A stretch of DNA of 64,000 bases from Sphingomonas radiodurans (GCF_020866845.1 NZ_CP086594.1:1116001-1180000); one strand, 5' to 3'; positions 8,906 to 18,044 are shown, counted from the first letter of the stretch. Notes: generated by a model not told the origin, from the sequence alone. Program-made: numbers and translations.

Positions 8906-8944
8906 TGCAACTCGCAAGTGCGAGTTTCTTGTTGCAACTCGCAA
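8906..8944. promoter_or_regulatory. Operator-like tandem repeat between HxlR regulator and secreted protein
   Basis: The 12-mer TGCAACTCGCAA occurs twice in the same orientation, at 8906-8917 and 8933-8944, 27 bases apart. The first copy is embedded in a perfect inverted repeat, ACTCGCA-AG-TGCGAGT (8910-8925). HxlR-family regulators are known to bind tandem direct repeats in the promoters they control, so these are probably the sites of the adjacent regulator. Binding itself is inferred. Confidence 0.6.
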
Positions 8945-8994
8945 TTGCAGCATCTAAGTAGCGTTCAGCAACCTACATCCCCCAGGAGGCACCG

Positions 8995-9357
8995 ATGATT
9001 CGCTCGCTCACCAAGTCCGTTCTCGTTTCCGCCGCGCTGCTCGCGGCCGCTGGTGTCTCCGCTCAGCCATCCGACAGCGCCTATGTCGCAACCCCGGTCA
9101 CCGCCCCGGCGAAGTCGGTCCTGATGACGCGCGACACCGCGTGGAACGTGCGCGACGGCGCCTTCGTCACCGTCGACGCGCCGATGCGCGAGATGGTCGC
9201 TTGCCAGCTCGTCGCGCGCAGCGCCGGCCAGCTCTCGGGCTTCACCGCTCGCGGCAAGGCTTTCGACGCGACGCAGCTCGACGCCTGCAACGCGAAGGCG
9301 AAGGGCGCCAAGACCGTGATGGCCAAGGCTGATACGACCCCCGCCACGGCGAACTGA
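8995..9357 (+). CDS. Small secreted protein, CC_3452-like
   Basis: A 120-residue protein with a clear Sec signal peptide (MIRSLTKSVLVSAALLAAAG, cleavage after VSA or nearby) and a mature part of about 95 residues. The pattern of a Trp, a Cys followed by LVARSAGQL, a GFTARGKAFDA segment and a final LDACNAKAKG resembles small exported alphaproteobacterial proteins of the CC_3452 type, whose function is unknown. The two mature cysteines could form one disulfide bond. A strong Shine-Dalgarno sequence (AGGAGG) lies 6 bases before the ATG. A strong terminator follows, so it is probably transcribed alone under the divergent HxlR regulator. Confidence 0.75.
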   Translation: MIRSLTKSVLVSAALLAAAGVSAQPSDSAYVATPVTAPAKSVLMTRDTAWNVRDGAFVTVDAPMREMVACQLVARSAGQLSGFTARGKAFDATQLDACNAKAKGAKTVMAKADTTPATAN

Positions 9358-9378
9358 TCGGCATCCGCGCCGATGAAC

Positions 9379-9414
9379 AAAAGGGCTCGTGCCGTGTGGC
9401 GCGGGCCCTTTTTT
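9379..9414 (+). terminator. Rho-independent terminator after the small secreted protein
   Basis: An A-rich 5' side and the stem AAAGGGCTCG / CGGGCCCTTT (one G-T pair) around a 12-base loop, followed by a run of six T at 9409-9414. It is 21 bases after the stop codon. Confidence 0.85.
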
Positions 9415-9451
9415 GTTGCAATGCGTGTCTCGCACGCCCCAAGTCACTGTC

Positions 9452-11557
9452 GTGCTGCGCCAATATGAACTCGTAGACCGGGTCCTCGATTATGACCCCG
9501 ATGCCGACGAAGCGCTGCTGAACCGCGCCTATGTCTTTTCGGTCAACGCGCATGGCACGCAGAAGCGCGCGAGCGGCGATCCTTACTTCAGCCACCCGAT
9601 CGAAGTCGCCGGCATCCTGACCGAGCTTCACCTCGACGACGAGACGATCGCGACGGCGATCCTCCACGACACGGTCGAGGATACCGTCGCCACCACCGAA
9701 CAGATCCGGCAATTGTTCGGCGAGAATGTCGCGCGGCTGGTCGACGGCGTCACCAAGCTCAGCAAGATCGAGGCGCAGACCGAAAGCGAGCGCGCCGCCG
9801 AAAACCTGCGCAAGTTCCTGCTCGCGATGTCCGGCGATATCCGCGTGCTGTTGGTGAAGCTCGCCGATCGCCTGCACAACATGCGCACGCTCCACTTCAT
9901 CAAATCCGATGAAAAGCGCCGCCGCATCGCGCGCGAGACGATGGAGATCTACGCCCCGCTCGCCGAGCGGATCGGCATGTACGAGTTCATGAAGGAGATG
10001 CAGACGCTCGCCTTCGCGCAACTCGAACCCGAAGCCTATGAATCGATCACCCGCCGGCTCGAACAGCTGAAGGCCGGCGGTGGCGACAAGATCGCGAAGA
10101 TCGGGTCGGGCCTGAAGATGCTGCTGTCGCGCCACGGCATCGATGTCGAAATCTCAGGGCGCGAGAAGCATCCATACAGCATCTGGCGCAAGATGCAGGA
10201 ACGCCACATCAGCTTCGAGCAATTGTCGGATATCATGGCGTTCCGGGCAATCGTCCCCAGCGAGGACGATTGCTACATCGCCCTCGGCCATATCCATCGC
10301 CGCTGGCCGATGGTGCCCGGCCGGTTCAAGGATTACATCTCCACTCCGCGGCGCAACGGCTATCGCTCGCTCCACACGTCGGTGATCCACGCCGAGAACC
10401 AGCGCGTCGAGATCCAGATCCGCACCGGCGAGATGCACGCTGAGGCCGAATTCGGCCTCGCCGCGCACTGGGCGTATAAACAGGGCACGCGCGTCAGCCC
10501 GCAATCGCAGCACAGCTGGATCGCCGACCTCGTCGAGATCCTCGACACGGCGGGAAGCCCGGAAGAGCTGCTCGAACACACGCGCATGGCGATGTATCAG
10601 GATCGCATCTTCGCCTTCACCCCCAAGGGCGAACTGATTCAGTTGCCCAAAGGCGCAACGCCGATCGACTTCGCCTACGCCGTCCACACCGATCTCGGCG
10701 ACCAGGCGGTCGGCGCGAAGATCAATGGCCGCGTCGTGCCGCTGCGCACCGTGATCGAGAATGGCGACCAAGTGCAGGTGCTGCGCTCCAAGGCCCAGAC
10801 GCCCCAACCCAACTGGCTTGGGTTCGCGATCACCGGCAAGGCGTTGGCCGCGATCCGCCGCCACTTGCGCCATGTCGAACGCGAACAAACCGTCGCGCTC
10901 GGCCAAAAGCTGTACGACCATATCGTCGCGCGGCTCCCCGCCCCGCTTGGGCAGGACGCCAAGAAGCAAGCGATCAAGCGCCTGAAGCTCTCCGACGAAA
11001 CCGCGCTGATGCAAGCAATCGCCCGCCGCACGCTCACCGACGCGCAGGTGATGGAGGCGCTGATGCCCGGCTCGGCCGGTGCCGACGTGGCGCTGGCGGC
11101 GCCGCTATCCTCCGCAATCTCGATCGAGGGACTGGCGCCAGGCGTCGCCTATGAGCTGGGCGGCTGCTGTTACCCGGTGCCAGGTGACCGGATCGTCGGC
11201 CTGCGCCGTCCCGACGCCTCGATCGAAGTCCATGCGATCGACTGTTCGACGCTTGCCGATCTCGCCGAGCGCTCGGAAGAGGAGACCGACTGGATCGACG
11301 TGCAATGGGGCACCGAAACCGAAGGCGCCACCGCCCGCATCGCGGTCGAGGTGAAGAACGAGCCCGGTGCGCTCGGCGTGCTCGCGACGATCATTGGTCA
11401 GCACAAGGCAAACATCATCAACCTGCGGCTCGACACGCGCGATACGCAATTCCACAGCAATATCATCGATGTCGAGGTCCACGACGCGCACCAGTTGATG
11501 CGCCTCCTGGCTGCTCTGCGCGCTGCCGACGCGGTGAACGCTGCGGAACGGGTTTAG
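9452..11557 (+). CDS. rsh: Bifunctional (p)ppGpp synthetase/hydrolase, RelA/SpoT type
   Basis: This is the stringent-response enzyme that makes and degrades (p)ppGpp. From residue 1: an HD hydrolase domain with HDTVEDT and KLADRLHNMRTL; a synthetase domain with RFKDYISTPRRNGYRSLHT (about 290; the RxKD motif marks bifunctional Rel/SpoT enzymes, whereas synthetase-only RelA has ExDD); a TGS domain from about 383; a conserved-cysteine region (GCCYPVPGD, about 570); and a C-terminal ACT domain from about 629. Both activities look intact. I chose the GTG at 9452 (reads VLRQYELVDRVLDYDP, the family N-terminus, 701 residues). In-frame starts further up at 9389 and 9425 lie in or next to the preceding terminator. 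Confidence 0.95.
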   Translation: MLRQYELVDRVLDYDPDADEALLNRAYVFSVNAHGTQKRASGDPYFSHPIEVAGILTELHLDDETIATAILHDTVEDTVATTEQIRQLFGENVARLVDGVTKLSKIEAQTESERAAENLRKFLLAMSGDIRVLLVKLADRLHNMRTLHFIKSDEKRRRIARETMEIYAPLAERIGMYEFMKEMQTLAFAQLEPEAYESITRRLEQLKAGGGDKIAKIGSGLKMLLSRHGIDVEISGREKHPYSIWRKMQERHISFEQLSDIMAFRAIVPSEDDCYIALGHIHRRWPMVPGRFKDYISTPRRNGYRSLHTSVIHAENQRVEIQIRTGEMHAEAEFGLAAHWAYKQGTRVSPQSQHSWIADLVEILDTAGSPEELLEHTRMAMYQDRIFAFTPKGELIQLPKGATPIDFAYAVHTDLGDQAVGAKINGRVVPLRTVIENGDQVQVLRSKAQTPQPNWLGFAITGKALAAIRRHLRHVEREQTVALGQKLYDHIVARLPAPLGQDAKKQAIKRLKLSDETALMQAIARRTLTDAQVMEALMPGSAGADVALAAPLSSAISIEGLAPGVAYELGGCCYPVPGDRIVGLRRPDASIEVHAIDCSTLADLAERSEEETDWIDVQWGTETEGATARIAVEVKNEPGALGVLATIIGQHKANIINLRLDTRDTQFHSNIIDVEVHDAHQLMRLLAALRAADAVNAAERV

Positions 11558-11567
11558 CTTATCCATC

Positions 11568-11596
11568 GTCATGCCGGGCTCGTCCCGGCATCCACC
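11568..11596. repeat. Family D repeat, partial copy
   Basis: GTCATGCCGGG followed by CCCGGCATCCACC, a short hairpin 10 bases after the rsh stop. It matches the outer arm of the longer family D element at 26566-26764. It may end the rsh transcript. Confidence 0.6.
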
Positions 11597-11706
11597 GCGC
11601 CGCACATCCTGCAACCGGAAGCGGCACAAATGCCAGCGCCGCTGTCCTACACCCTGCCGCTTGCGGTACGCTCCATCCCTTCCCGTTAATCGCGCGCACG
11701 ACCTCC

Positions 11707-11733
11707 CCGTTCGTCCCGAGCGAAGTCGAGGGA
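11707..11733. repeat. Family E repeat, single arm
   Basis: CCGTTCGTCCCGAGCGAAGTCGAGGGA, one arm of the family E palindrome seen complete at 13675-13759 and 46321-46389. The complementary arm is missing here. Confidence 0.65.
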
Positions 11734-11794
11734 CCGCCCCGAGCGCAACCCAACACAAGCCCGCCGCGAACCCCCTTGCGGCACCATTACTGCC

Positions 11795-13648
11795 ATGCCT
11801 AGAACCACCGTCTCCCCACAAGAAAGGCTCAACCCCTTGGATCGCCGCAGCTTCCTCGCCTCCGCCAGCGCCGCCTCCGCCGTCGCGCTCATCCCCGAAG
11901 CGCTCCGCGCGCAAGCCGCCGCGCCGACCAACCCCGCCGACGCCAAGCTCAACGCCATCTTCGACCGTACCTTCGCGCAGACGCTGCAACGCTCGCCCGA
12001 ACTCGCCACGTCGCTCGGCATGGACAAGGGCGCGAACGCCCAGCTGAAGCACCGGCTGTCGGATACCTCACCCGCCGCCAAGGCAAGCGCGCATGCCGAT
12101 CTGAAGCAGGCGATTGCCACGATCCGCGCCGTCGATCCCGCTCCGCTGTCGCCGCGGTCGAAGCTCGATCGGGAAGTCATCCTCTATTCGCTCGACAGTC
12201 GCGCGCTGCCGCGTGATCGCTTCAACCTCGATGGCGTGCAGCGCCCGTTCACGATCTTCCAACAGGGCGGCAGCTACTTCTCGACCCCCGATTTCCTCAA
12301 CTCGGCGCACACGATCAATACCGCCGACGATTGCGAGGCGTATCTCGATCGCCTCACGGCCTTCGCCACGCGGCTCGATCAGGACAGCGCGGATCAGAAG
12401 GAAGAGGCCGCACGCGGCTATCTCGCACCCGATTTCTCGCTCGATCTGACGATCGGCCAGATGGCCAAGCTGCGCGGCGCACCAGCAGCGGAGAGTGGCC
12501 TCGCACAGTCGGTCGCCCGCCGCGCCGCGGCGAAGACCATTGCCGGCGACTGGCAGGCGCGCGCTGCGAAGATCGTCGAGGGGCAGGTCTATCCCGCACT
12601 CGATCGTCAGATGGCACTCATCAAGTCGCTGCGCACCAAGGCACGCAGCTCGGCCGGCGTATGGGACGTGCCGCAGGGCGACGCGATCTATGCCGCCGCG
12701 CTCGAACAGGCGACCACCACCAAGTTCACGCCCGACGAGGTTCACAAGATGGGGCTCGATCAGGTCGCCGAGATCACCGCGCAGCTCGACGCGATCCTCA
12801 GGAAGCAGGGTCTGACCACTGGAACAGTGGCCGATCGCCTCAACATTCTCAACATTCGCGCTGATCAGGTCTATCCCGACACCGCCGAAGGCCGTGCCGC
12901 GCTGATCAAGGGGCTGAACGAAGGCAATGCCGCGCTGACCGCGAAACTCGGCCAGGTCTTCCTCGCGCCGCCGAACGAGCCGCTCGATATCCGCGCGGTG
13001 CCGACCGACATTCAGGACGGCGCGTCGAACGGGTATTACAACCGCGCCGCGCTCGATGGCTCGCGCCCGGCGATCTACTGGATCAACCTCAAGAGCGTCG
13101 GCGATTGGCCGAAATATTCGCTGCCCAGCCTCACCTATCACGAAGGCGTGCCGGGGCATCACTTGCAGATCTCGATCGCGCAGAAGGCGCCGCAGCCGCT
13201 ACTGCGCAACCTCACCTTTTTCTCGGCCTATTCCGAAGGCTGGGCGCTTTATGCGGAAAGCGTCGCGGACGAGCTCGGCGGCTATGCCAACGATCTCGAA
13301 CGTGCAGGCTTCCTGCAAAGCTATCTGTTCCGCGCCGCCCGCCTCGTGATCGATACCGGCCTCCACACCAAGCGCTGGACCCGCGAGCAAGCGACCGACT
13401 ACATGGTCAAGACGGTCGGCTTCGCCCGCCCGCGCTCGCAGCGCGAGATCGAGCGCTATTGCACCCAGCCCGGCCAGGCCTGCAGCTACAAGGTCGGCCA
13501 CGCCGCCTGGCAGCGCGCCCGTGCGACCGCAGAGAAGATCCGTGGCGACAAGTTCGATCTGAAGCGCTTCCACGAAGTGCTGCAATCGGGCGCGGTGCCG
13601 CTGACGATCATGGAGCGGCTGGTCGAGGAGCAGGCCCGGATGGCGTGA
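11795..13648 (+). CDS. DUF885 family exported hydrolase (probable metallopeptidase)
   Basis: A 617-residue protein of the DUF885 family, usually regarded as zinc-dependent peptidases. Near residue 448 it has YHEGVPGHHLQ, the family's putative metal-binding motif, followed by SEGWALYAE. The N-terminus has a twin-arginine signal (LDRRSFLASASAASAVALIP, then LRAQA), so it is probably exported folded to the periplasm. Substrate unknown. Two starts are possible: the ATG at 11795, or a TTG at 11837, which has an AAAGG 9 bases upstream and would place the RR motif right at the N-terminus. A family E repeat follows the gene. Confidence 0.88.
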   Translation: MPRTTVSPQERLNPLDRRSFLASASAASAVALIPEALRAQAAAPTNPADAKLNAIFDRTFAQTLQRSPELATSLGMDKGANAQLKHRLSDTSPAAKASAHADLKQAIATIRAVDPAPLSPRSKLDREVILYSLDSRALPRDRFNLDGVQRPFTIFQQGGSYFSTPDFLNSAHTINTADDCEAYLDRLTAFATRLDQDSADQKEEAARGYLAPDFSLDLTIGQMAKLRGAPAAESGLAQSVARRAAAKTIAGDWQARAAKIVEGQVYPALDRQMALIKSLRTKARSSAGVWDVPQGDAIYAAALEQATTTKFTPDEVHKMGLDQVAEITAQLDAILRKQGLTTGTVADRLNILNIRADQVYPDTAEGRAALIKGLNEGNAALTAKLGQVFLAPPNEPLDIRAVPTDIQDGASNGYYNRAALDGSRPAIYWINLKSVGDWPKYSLPSLTYHEGVPGHHLQISIAQKAPQPLLRNLTFFSAYSEGWALYAESVADELGGYANDLERAGFLQSYLFRAARLVIDTGLHTKRWTREQATDYMVKTVGFARPRSQREIERYCTQPGQACSYKVGHAAWQRARATAEKIRGDKFDLKRFHEVLQSGAVPLTIMERLVEEQARMA

Positions 13649-13674
13649 TCGTCTGACCGGGATTCGACACCCCT

Positions 13675-13759
13675 CCCGTTCGTGCCGAGCGTAGTCGAGG
13701 CATGGCCGCGGGCGACGTCGCTCGTTGCCAGTCCCTCAACTTCGCTCGGGACGAACGGG
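13675..13759. repeat. Family E palindromic repeat, complete copy
   Basis: Starts CCCGTTCGTGCCGAGCGTAG and ends CTTCGCTCGGGACGAACGGG; the two ends are near-perfect reverse complements, enclosing about 40 unrelated bases. It lies between the DUF885 and GT2 genes. Confidence 0.8.
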
Positions 13760-13822
13760 GGGGGAGTGGCGAACAACTTCCACGTGCGTTCACCAGCCCC
13801 GGCCGTTAGACCGCCTCGCAAC

Positions 13823-14839
13823 ATGAAGCGTCCCGCCCTATCGATCGTCATCCCCTGCTACAACGAGGCCGCAACGCTGCCGCTACTCCACCAGCGCGTC
13901 GCGGCGGCGGCGCATGCCGCGGTTGGCGACGATCACGAGATCGTGCTGGTCAACGACGGCTCGCGCGACGATAGCTGGTCGATCATGCAATATCTCGCCA
14001 CCACCGATCCGCGGCTGGTGGCGATCAACCTTTCGCGAAACCACGGCCACCAGCTTGCGCTGACGGCAGGGCTCGACCTCTGCTCGGGCGAGCAGATCCT
14101 AGTGATCGACGCCGATCTGCAGGATCCACCCGAGCTGCTCGCCGACATGCGCGCGACGATGGCGCGCGACGGCGCCGACGTCGTCTACGCCGTCCGCCGC
14201 AAGCGAGCCGGCGAAACGCTGTTCAAGAAGGCCACTGCGGCCGCATTCTACCGCTTACTCGATCGCCTCACCGATACCGAGATCCCACTCGACACCGGCG
14301 ATTTCCGCCTGATGTCGCGCCGCGCGCTCGATGCATTGCTGTCGCTGCCCGAGCAGGCGCGCTTCATCCGCGGCATGGTCGCCTGGGTCGGTTTCCGCCA
14401 AGTGCCCTTCGTCTATGACCGCGCCGAGCGGCACGCGGGCGAAACCAATTACCCAATCTCGAAGATGCTGCGCCTCGCCTTCGACGCCGTGACGGGCTTC
14501 TCCACTGCCCCGCTGCGCTTCGCCAGCCATGCGTCGGTCGCGCTGGCGGGCCTGTCGCTACTGCTTTTGGTCTATATCGCCTGGGGCTATTTCGAAGGCG
14601 ATCCGGTGCAGGGCTGGACCTCGACGATGCTCGTCGTGACAGTGCTCAGCGCCGTCCAGATGTTCGTCCTCGGCATGATCGGCGAATATATCGGCCGGCT
14701 CTACATCGAATCGAAGCGTCGCCCGCTGTATCTGGTCGCGGACATCGCCGGCACCGTCCACCGCCGCGCGACGCTCGGCTTCCAGGCCGAACGCACCATC
14801 ATCCCCGAAAGCGAGATCGCCGGCAAAGGGCGCGGCTAG
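13823..14839 (+). CDS. Family 2 glycosyltransferase, GtrB/DPM1-like
   Basis: A 338-residue enzyme with a cytoplasmic GT-A domain and two C-terminal transmembrane helices. It has the GT2 start motif (SIVIPCYNEAATLP), VNDGSRDDS, and the metal-binding DxD within VIDADLQDPPE (D96 and D98). This layout is that of enzymes loading a sugar onto polyprenyl phosphate (GtrB, ArnC or dolichol-phosphate mannose synthase type). The loaded lipid could serve the GtrA-like flippase and the GT-C-like membrane protein just downstream, and the GT87-type enzyme at 4156. The ATG at 13823 is the family start; an earlier in-frame ATG lies within the repeat. Confidence 0.9.
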   Translation: MKRPALSIVIPCYNEAATLPLLHQRVAAAAHAAVGDDHEIVLVNDGSRDDSWSIMQYLATTDPRLVAINLSRNHGHQLALTAGLDLCSGEQILVIDADLQDPPELLADMRATMARDGADVVYAVRRKRAGETLFKKATAAAFYRLLDRLTDTEIPLDTGDFRLMSRRALDALLSLPEQARFIRGMVAWVGFRQVPFVYDRAERHAGETNYPISKMLRLAFDAVTGFSTAPLRFASHASVALAGLSLLLLVYIAWGYFEGDPVQGWTSTMLVVTVLSAVQMFVLGMIGEYIGRLYIESKRRPLYLVADIAGTVHRRATLGFQAERTIIPESEIAGKGRG

Positions 14840-14860
14840 AGCGTCATTGCTCATACTGAA

Positions 14861-14971
14861 CCGTTCGTGCCGAGGAGGCATTGAGCTTGTCGAAATGCCG
14901 TCTCGAAGCATCGAGGCACGCCCTTCGAGACGGCATTTCGCTATCGCTCAGCACCTCCTCAGGGCGAACGG
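14861..14971. repeat. Family C palindromic repeat, copy 1
   Basis: A 111-base element starting CCGTTCGTGCCGAGGAGG and ending CCTCCTCAGGGCGAACGG, with a second inner pair (AAATGCCGTCTCGAAG against CTTCGAGACGGCATTT). It lies between convergent gene ends. A second copy of the same length and direction is at 18067-18177. Confidence 0.88.
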
Positions 14972-14999
14972 ACGTGGGTCAAGCTCAAGGCTTCAGCCG

Positions 15000-15728
15000 C
15001 TAAGCCGGCTCCGCCAGCGTCACGATCGACACACCCGGCGGCATCGGCACACGTCCCACCATGTGCCGCTCCCACCGGAAGATCGTTTCGAACAGCGCGT
15101 TCACCGGCCGCGGCGGCGGCGAATCGTCGCTGTCGTCGCGCCCGGTCAACCGCCCCGCCAGCCGCGCCGCGGCGGCGAGTGGGAACAACAACGAGTTGAA
15201 GTAAGCCAGCTTGCGCGGCCGCAGCCCCGCCGCCGCGATCGCCTGCTGCAACGTCGCCTTGGAATAGCGCCGGTGGTGATGGTTCACCACGTCGTGCGCG
15301 CTCCACATCCACTGATGCGCCGGCACCGTGATCAGGATCTTGCCCCCCGGCGCCAGCCGCTCGCGCATCGCCTTCAGCGCCGCTACATCGTCGGCGATAT
15401 GCTCCACCACATCGAGCACCGCGATCAGGTCGTAATGCCCCGCCGGAACCCCGGGCAGCGTCGGCAGCGGCGCATCGCCAACCTCGCGACCCAGCCGCTG
15501 CCCGGCAATGGCACGTGCCGCGGGATCGATCTCGATCGCGTCGACCGTGCCGAAATCCGCCAGCATCGGCAGATTGTGCCCCGTGCCGCACCCGATCTCC
15601 AGGATGCGCGCATGCGCGGGCAGCCGCCCCTCGCGCGTCAGATAATCGGCCAGGATGTCGCGCCGCGCGCGATACCACCAATGGGTGGAATCATGCTCGG
15701 CCATGCGGTCGTAGACGCGGCGATCCAT
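15000..15728 (-). CDS. Class I SAM-dependent methyltransferase
   Basis: A 242-residue soluble methyltransferase with the SAM-binding motif ILEIGCGTGHNLPML, an acidic motif II (DAIEIDP) and DLIAVLDVVEHIADD. The segment VPAHQWMWSAHDVVNHHHRRY is common in methyltransferases of cell-surface polysaccharide and lipid-linked sugar loci, so the acceptor is probably a glycan or glycolipid. The start at 15728 is one base after the GtrA stop (TGATATG), which suggests translational coupling. A longer start at 15761 would overlap the GtrA gene by about 30 bases. Confidence 0.87.
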   Translation of the reverse strand: MDRRVYDRMAEHDSTHWWYRARRDILADYLTREGRLPAHARILEIGCGTGHNLPMLADFGTVDAIEIDPAARAIAGQRLGREVGDAPLPTLPGVPAGHYDLIAVLDVVEHIADDVAALKAMRERLAPGGKILITVPAHQWMWSAHDVVNHHHRRYSKATLQQAIAAAGLRPRKLAYFNSLLFPLAAAARLAGRLTGRDDSDDSPPPRPVNALFETIFRWERHMVGRVPMPPGVSIVTLAEPA

Positions 15729-15729
15729 A

Positions 15730-16152
15730 TCAGGCGAACACCCACAGTCGGTTAAGGGCAAAGGTGACGAGCGGCGTCACGAACACGATCGGCACCAGCG
15801 GCCACCACCACGGCCCGGCCATCATCGCATCGTCGGTCAGCAGGAATACCCACAAGGTATTCACGGCATAGCTGACGAGCGAAACGGCGAAGAACTTCGG
15901 CGCCGACGCCGTCGCCGACGTGCCGTGCCCGCGAAAGCTCCACTTGCTGTGCAGCACATATCCACTGAGCATCGCCACGAGATAGCCGCAGATATTCGCC
16001 ACCTGCTCCGACGTGATCTTCAGCGCGGCAAGCGGCGAATAGACCGCCGCATAGCAGACCGTCGCCAGTCCGCCGGCGATCCCGAAGCGGACAAGCTGCC
16101 AGAATGTCTCGCGCCGTGCGTCGGTGATGAACTTGTTGCGAACCGCGTCCAC
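15730..16152 (-). CDS. GtrA-like membrane protein
   Basis: A 140-residue protein with four transmembrane helices and the GtrA signature (FGIAGGLATVCYAAVY near the start, YVLHSKWSFRG at the second-third helix boundary, and a final FALNRLWVFA). GtrA proteins are thought to flip polyprenyl-phosphate-linked sugars across the inner membrane; together with a GtrB-like GT2 and a membrane transferase they modify surface polysaccharide or lipid. All three kinds lie within 4 kb here. First gene of a two-gene operon with the methyltransferase. Confidence 0.9.
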   Translation of the reverse strand: MDAVRNKFITDARRETFWQLVRFGIAGGLATVCYAAVYSPLAALKITSEQVANICGYLVAMLSGYVLHSKWSFRGHGTSATASAPKFFAVSLVSYAVNTLWVFLLTDDAMMAGPWWWPLVPIVFVTPLVTFALNRLWVFA

Positions 16153-16265
16153 GCCTTGCCCTTTGTGGTCCTCGGATTAGAGGCCGCTTCGATCTCGACC
16201 CGTCCGGGCTTCGGGACGAACGGTCGCAGCGCGTCTAGAGTGGCCGGCGGATCGAGGGAAGAGTT

Positions 16266-18044
16266 TTGAACGATACACGCAATGCCCTCGCTACCGAACT
16301 CGACCGGTACTGGATCCGGCTGACGCTGATCGCCTGGGTGGTGATCGCGATCTTCTTCGTCGCGCAGCGGTGGAGCGCGATCCACTGGCTGTCGCTTGGT
16401 GACACCGACGACAACATGCGGCTGGCGCAAGTCCGCGCGCTGCTCGACGGGCAGGGCTGGTACGATCTGCGCAATTACCGTCTGAACCCGCCGCAGGGCT
16501 TCGACATCCACTGGTCGCGGATCGTCGACCTGCCGATCGCCGGCCTGATCCTGCTGCTGCGCCCGTTCGTCGGCGTGGCGGAGGCAGAGAAGCTCGCTTG
16601 CGGCATCGCGCCGCTGATCCCGCTCAGCATCACCCTGCTCGGCATCGGTGCGACCGTCCGCCGACTGGTCGCGCCGCTCGCTTGGCCGCTCGCGCTCGTG
16701 TTCCTGATGGGCTCAACCGTCGCGATACTGATGTTCATGCCGGATCGGATCGATCATCATGGCTGGCAGCTCGCGATGCTCAGCCTAACCGTGGCCGGCC
16801 TGTGCGATCCCAAGGATGCGCGCGGCGGCATGACGGTGGGGCTGGGAAGCGCGCTGTCGCTCACCATCGGGCTAGAGATGCTGCCCTATTGCGCCATGGC
16901 CGGCGCGATCATCGCCTTGCGCTGGGTGTGGGACGCGGACGAGCGTCGCAGGCTGCTCACCTACGCGCTGTCGCTCGGCGGCGGGTGCGCCGCCGGCTTT
17001 GCGCTGTTCGCATCTGAAGCCAACCGCGTCCTGCGCTGCGATGCGCTGACGCCAGTATGGCTCAGCGTGTTCGTCGCGGCCGGTGCGCTGCTCGCGGTGC
17101 TGGCGCTGGTCTCTCCGCAAAGCCGCACCGTCCGGCTTGGCCTCGCGGTGCTGGCCGGCGGAGTCATCGTCGCCGGGTTCGGGCTGCTTTTCCCGCAATG
17201 CCTCGGGCGACCCGAGCAGGTCTCGGACGAACTCTACGCCAACTGGCTGGGCAACGTCCGCGAGGCGAAGCCGATCTACCGCCACCCGCTCCGCGTCGCC
17301 TTCCCGCTCGCCGCACTGCCCGTGATGGGGCTGATCGGCGCGGGCGTCGCAACATGGCGCGCGCGCGGCACCCCGGCGCTGCTCGGCTGGGCCTGCGTCG
17401 CGCTATTCGCCGTGTTCGCGATGCTGATGCTGCTGTGGCAGGTTCGCGCCGGCCCGGCCGCCCAAGTGATGGCGATCCCCGGCGTAACAGCACTCGGCTG
17501 GATCATCCTGCCGTGGCTGCTCGGCCACCAGTCACTGTTCGTGCGCGTGTTCGGCACAGTGACAGTCTTCGTGATCATCTCCGGGCTGTTCGCCGGCCTC
17601 GCGCTCAAGTGGTTCCCGATCGATCGGCCCAAGCCCTATGTCCAGCGCGTCAACCGCGCCTCCGGCCGCTGCGTGACGATGCCGGCGATGACCCCGCTGA
17701 ACCGCATTCCGCGCCAGACGATCTTCACCTTCGTCGATCTCGGCCCGCGGCTGATCACGCTGACCCACCACGATGCGATCGCCGGGCCCTATCATCGCAA
17801 CGGCGATGCGATCCTCGACGTGCAGCACGCTTTCAAACGCTCGCCCGAGGAAGCGCGCGCAATCATGAAGCGGCACGGCGCCACGCTGATGCTGGTATGC
17901 CCGAACATGGCGGAATCGACCGTCTATCGCGATCGTGCGCCGAACGGCTTCTACGGCCGCCTCGCGCATGGCGAGAAGTTCCCGTGGCTAGTCCCCGTCC
18001 CGCTCCCCAAGGGCTCACCGCTGCGGCTGTTCCGGATACGATAG
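16266..18044 (+). CDS. Large multi-spanning membrane protein, GT-C glycosyltransferase-like
   Basis: A 592-residue protein with about a dozen hydrophobic segments, then a roughly 140-residue soluble C-terminal part. After the first helix comes SLGDTDDNMRLAQVRALLDG and then FDIHWSRIVDLP. An acidic DxD-like motif in the first outer loop is how GT-C enzymes (the STT3 oligosaccharyltransferase and PMT types) bind metal and lipid-linked donor. I infer a polyprenyl-phosphate-sugar transferase, the final enzyme of the GT2/GtrA set. Related sphingomonad proteins are sometimes labelled AcrB/AcrD-like, which this sequence does not support. The start is TTG at 16266, with GAGGGAAGAG upstream. Divergent from the GtrA gene. 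Confidence 0.65.
   Translation: MNDTRNALATELDRYWIRLTLIAWVVIAIFFVAQRWSAIHWLSLGDTDDNMRLAQVRALLDGQGWYDLRNYRLNPPQGFDIHWSRIVDLPIAGLILLLRPFVGVAEAEKLACGIAPLIPLSITLLGIGATVRRLVAPLAWPLALVFLMGSTVAILMFMPDRIDHHGWQLAMLSLTVAGLCDPKDARGGMTVGLGSALSLTIGLEMLPYCAMAGAIIALRWVWDADERRRLLTYALSLGGGCAAGFALFASEANRVLRCDALTPVWLSVFVAAGALLAVLALVSPQSRTVRLGLAVLAGGVIVAGFGLLFPQCLGRPEQVSDELYANWLGNVREAKPIYRHPLRVAFPLAALPVMGLIGAGVATWRARGTPALLGWACVALFAVFAMLMLLWQVRAGPAAQVMAIPGVTALGWIILPWLLGHQSLFVRVFGTVTVFVIISGLFAGLALKWFPIDRPKPYVQRVNRASGRCVTMPAMTPLNRIPRQTIFTFVDLGPRLITLTHHDAIAGPYHRNGDAILDVQHAFKRSPEEARAIMKRHGATLMLVCPNMAESTVYRDRAPNGFYGRLAHGEKFPWLVPVPLPKGSPLRLFRIR

Noticed and set aside
9389..9451. Upstream ATG as the start of the (p)ppGpp enzyme
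   Set aside because: It lies inside the loop of the terminator that ends the preceding gene, and adds residues foreign to the family; GTG 9452 fits better.
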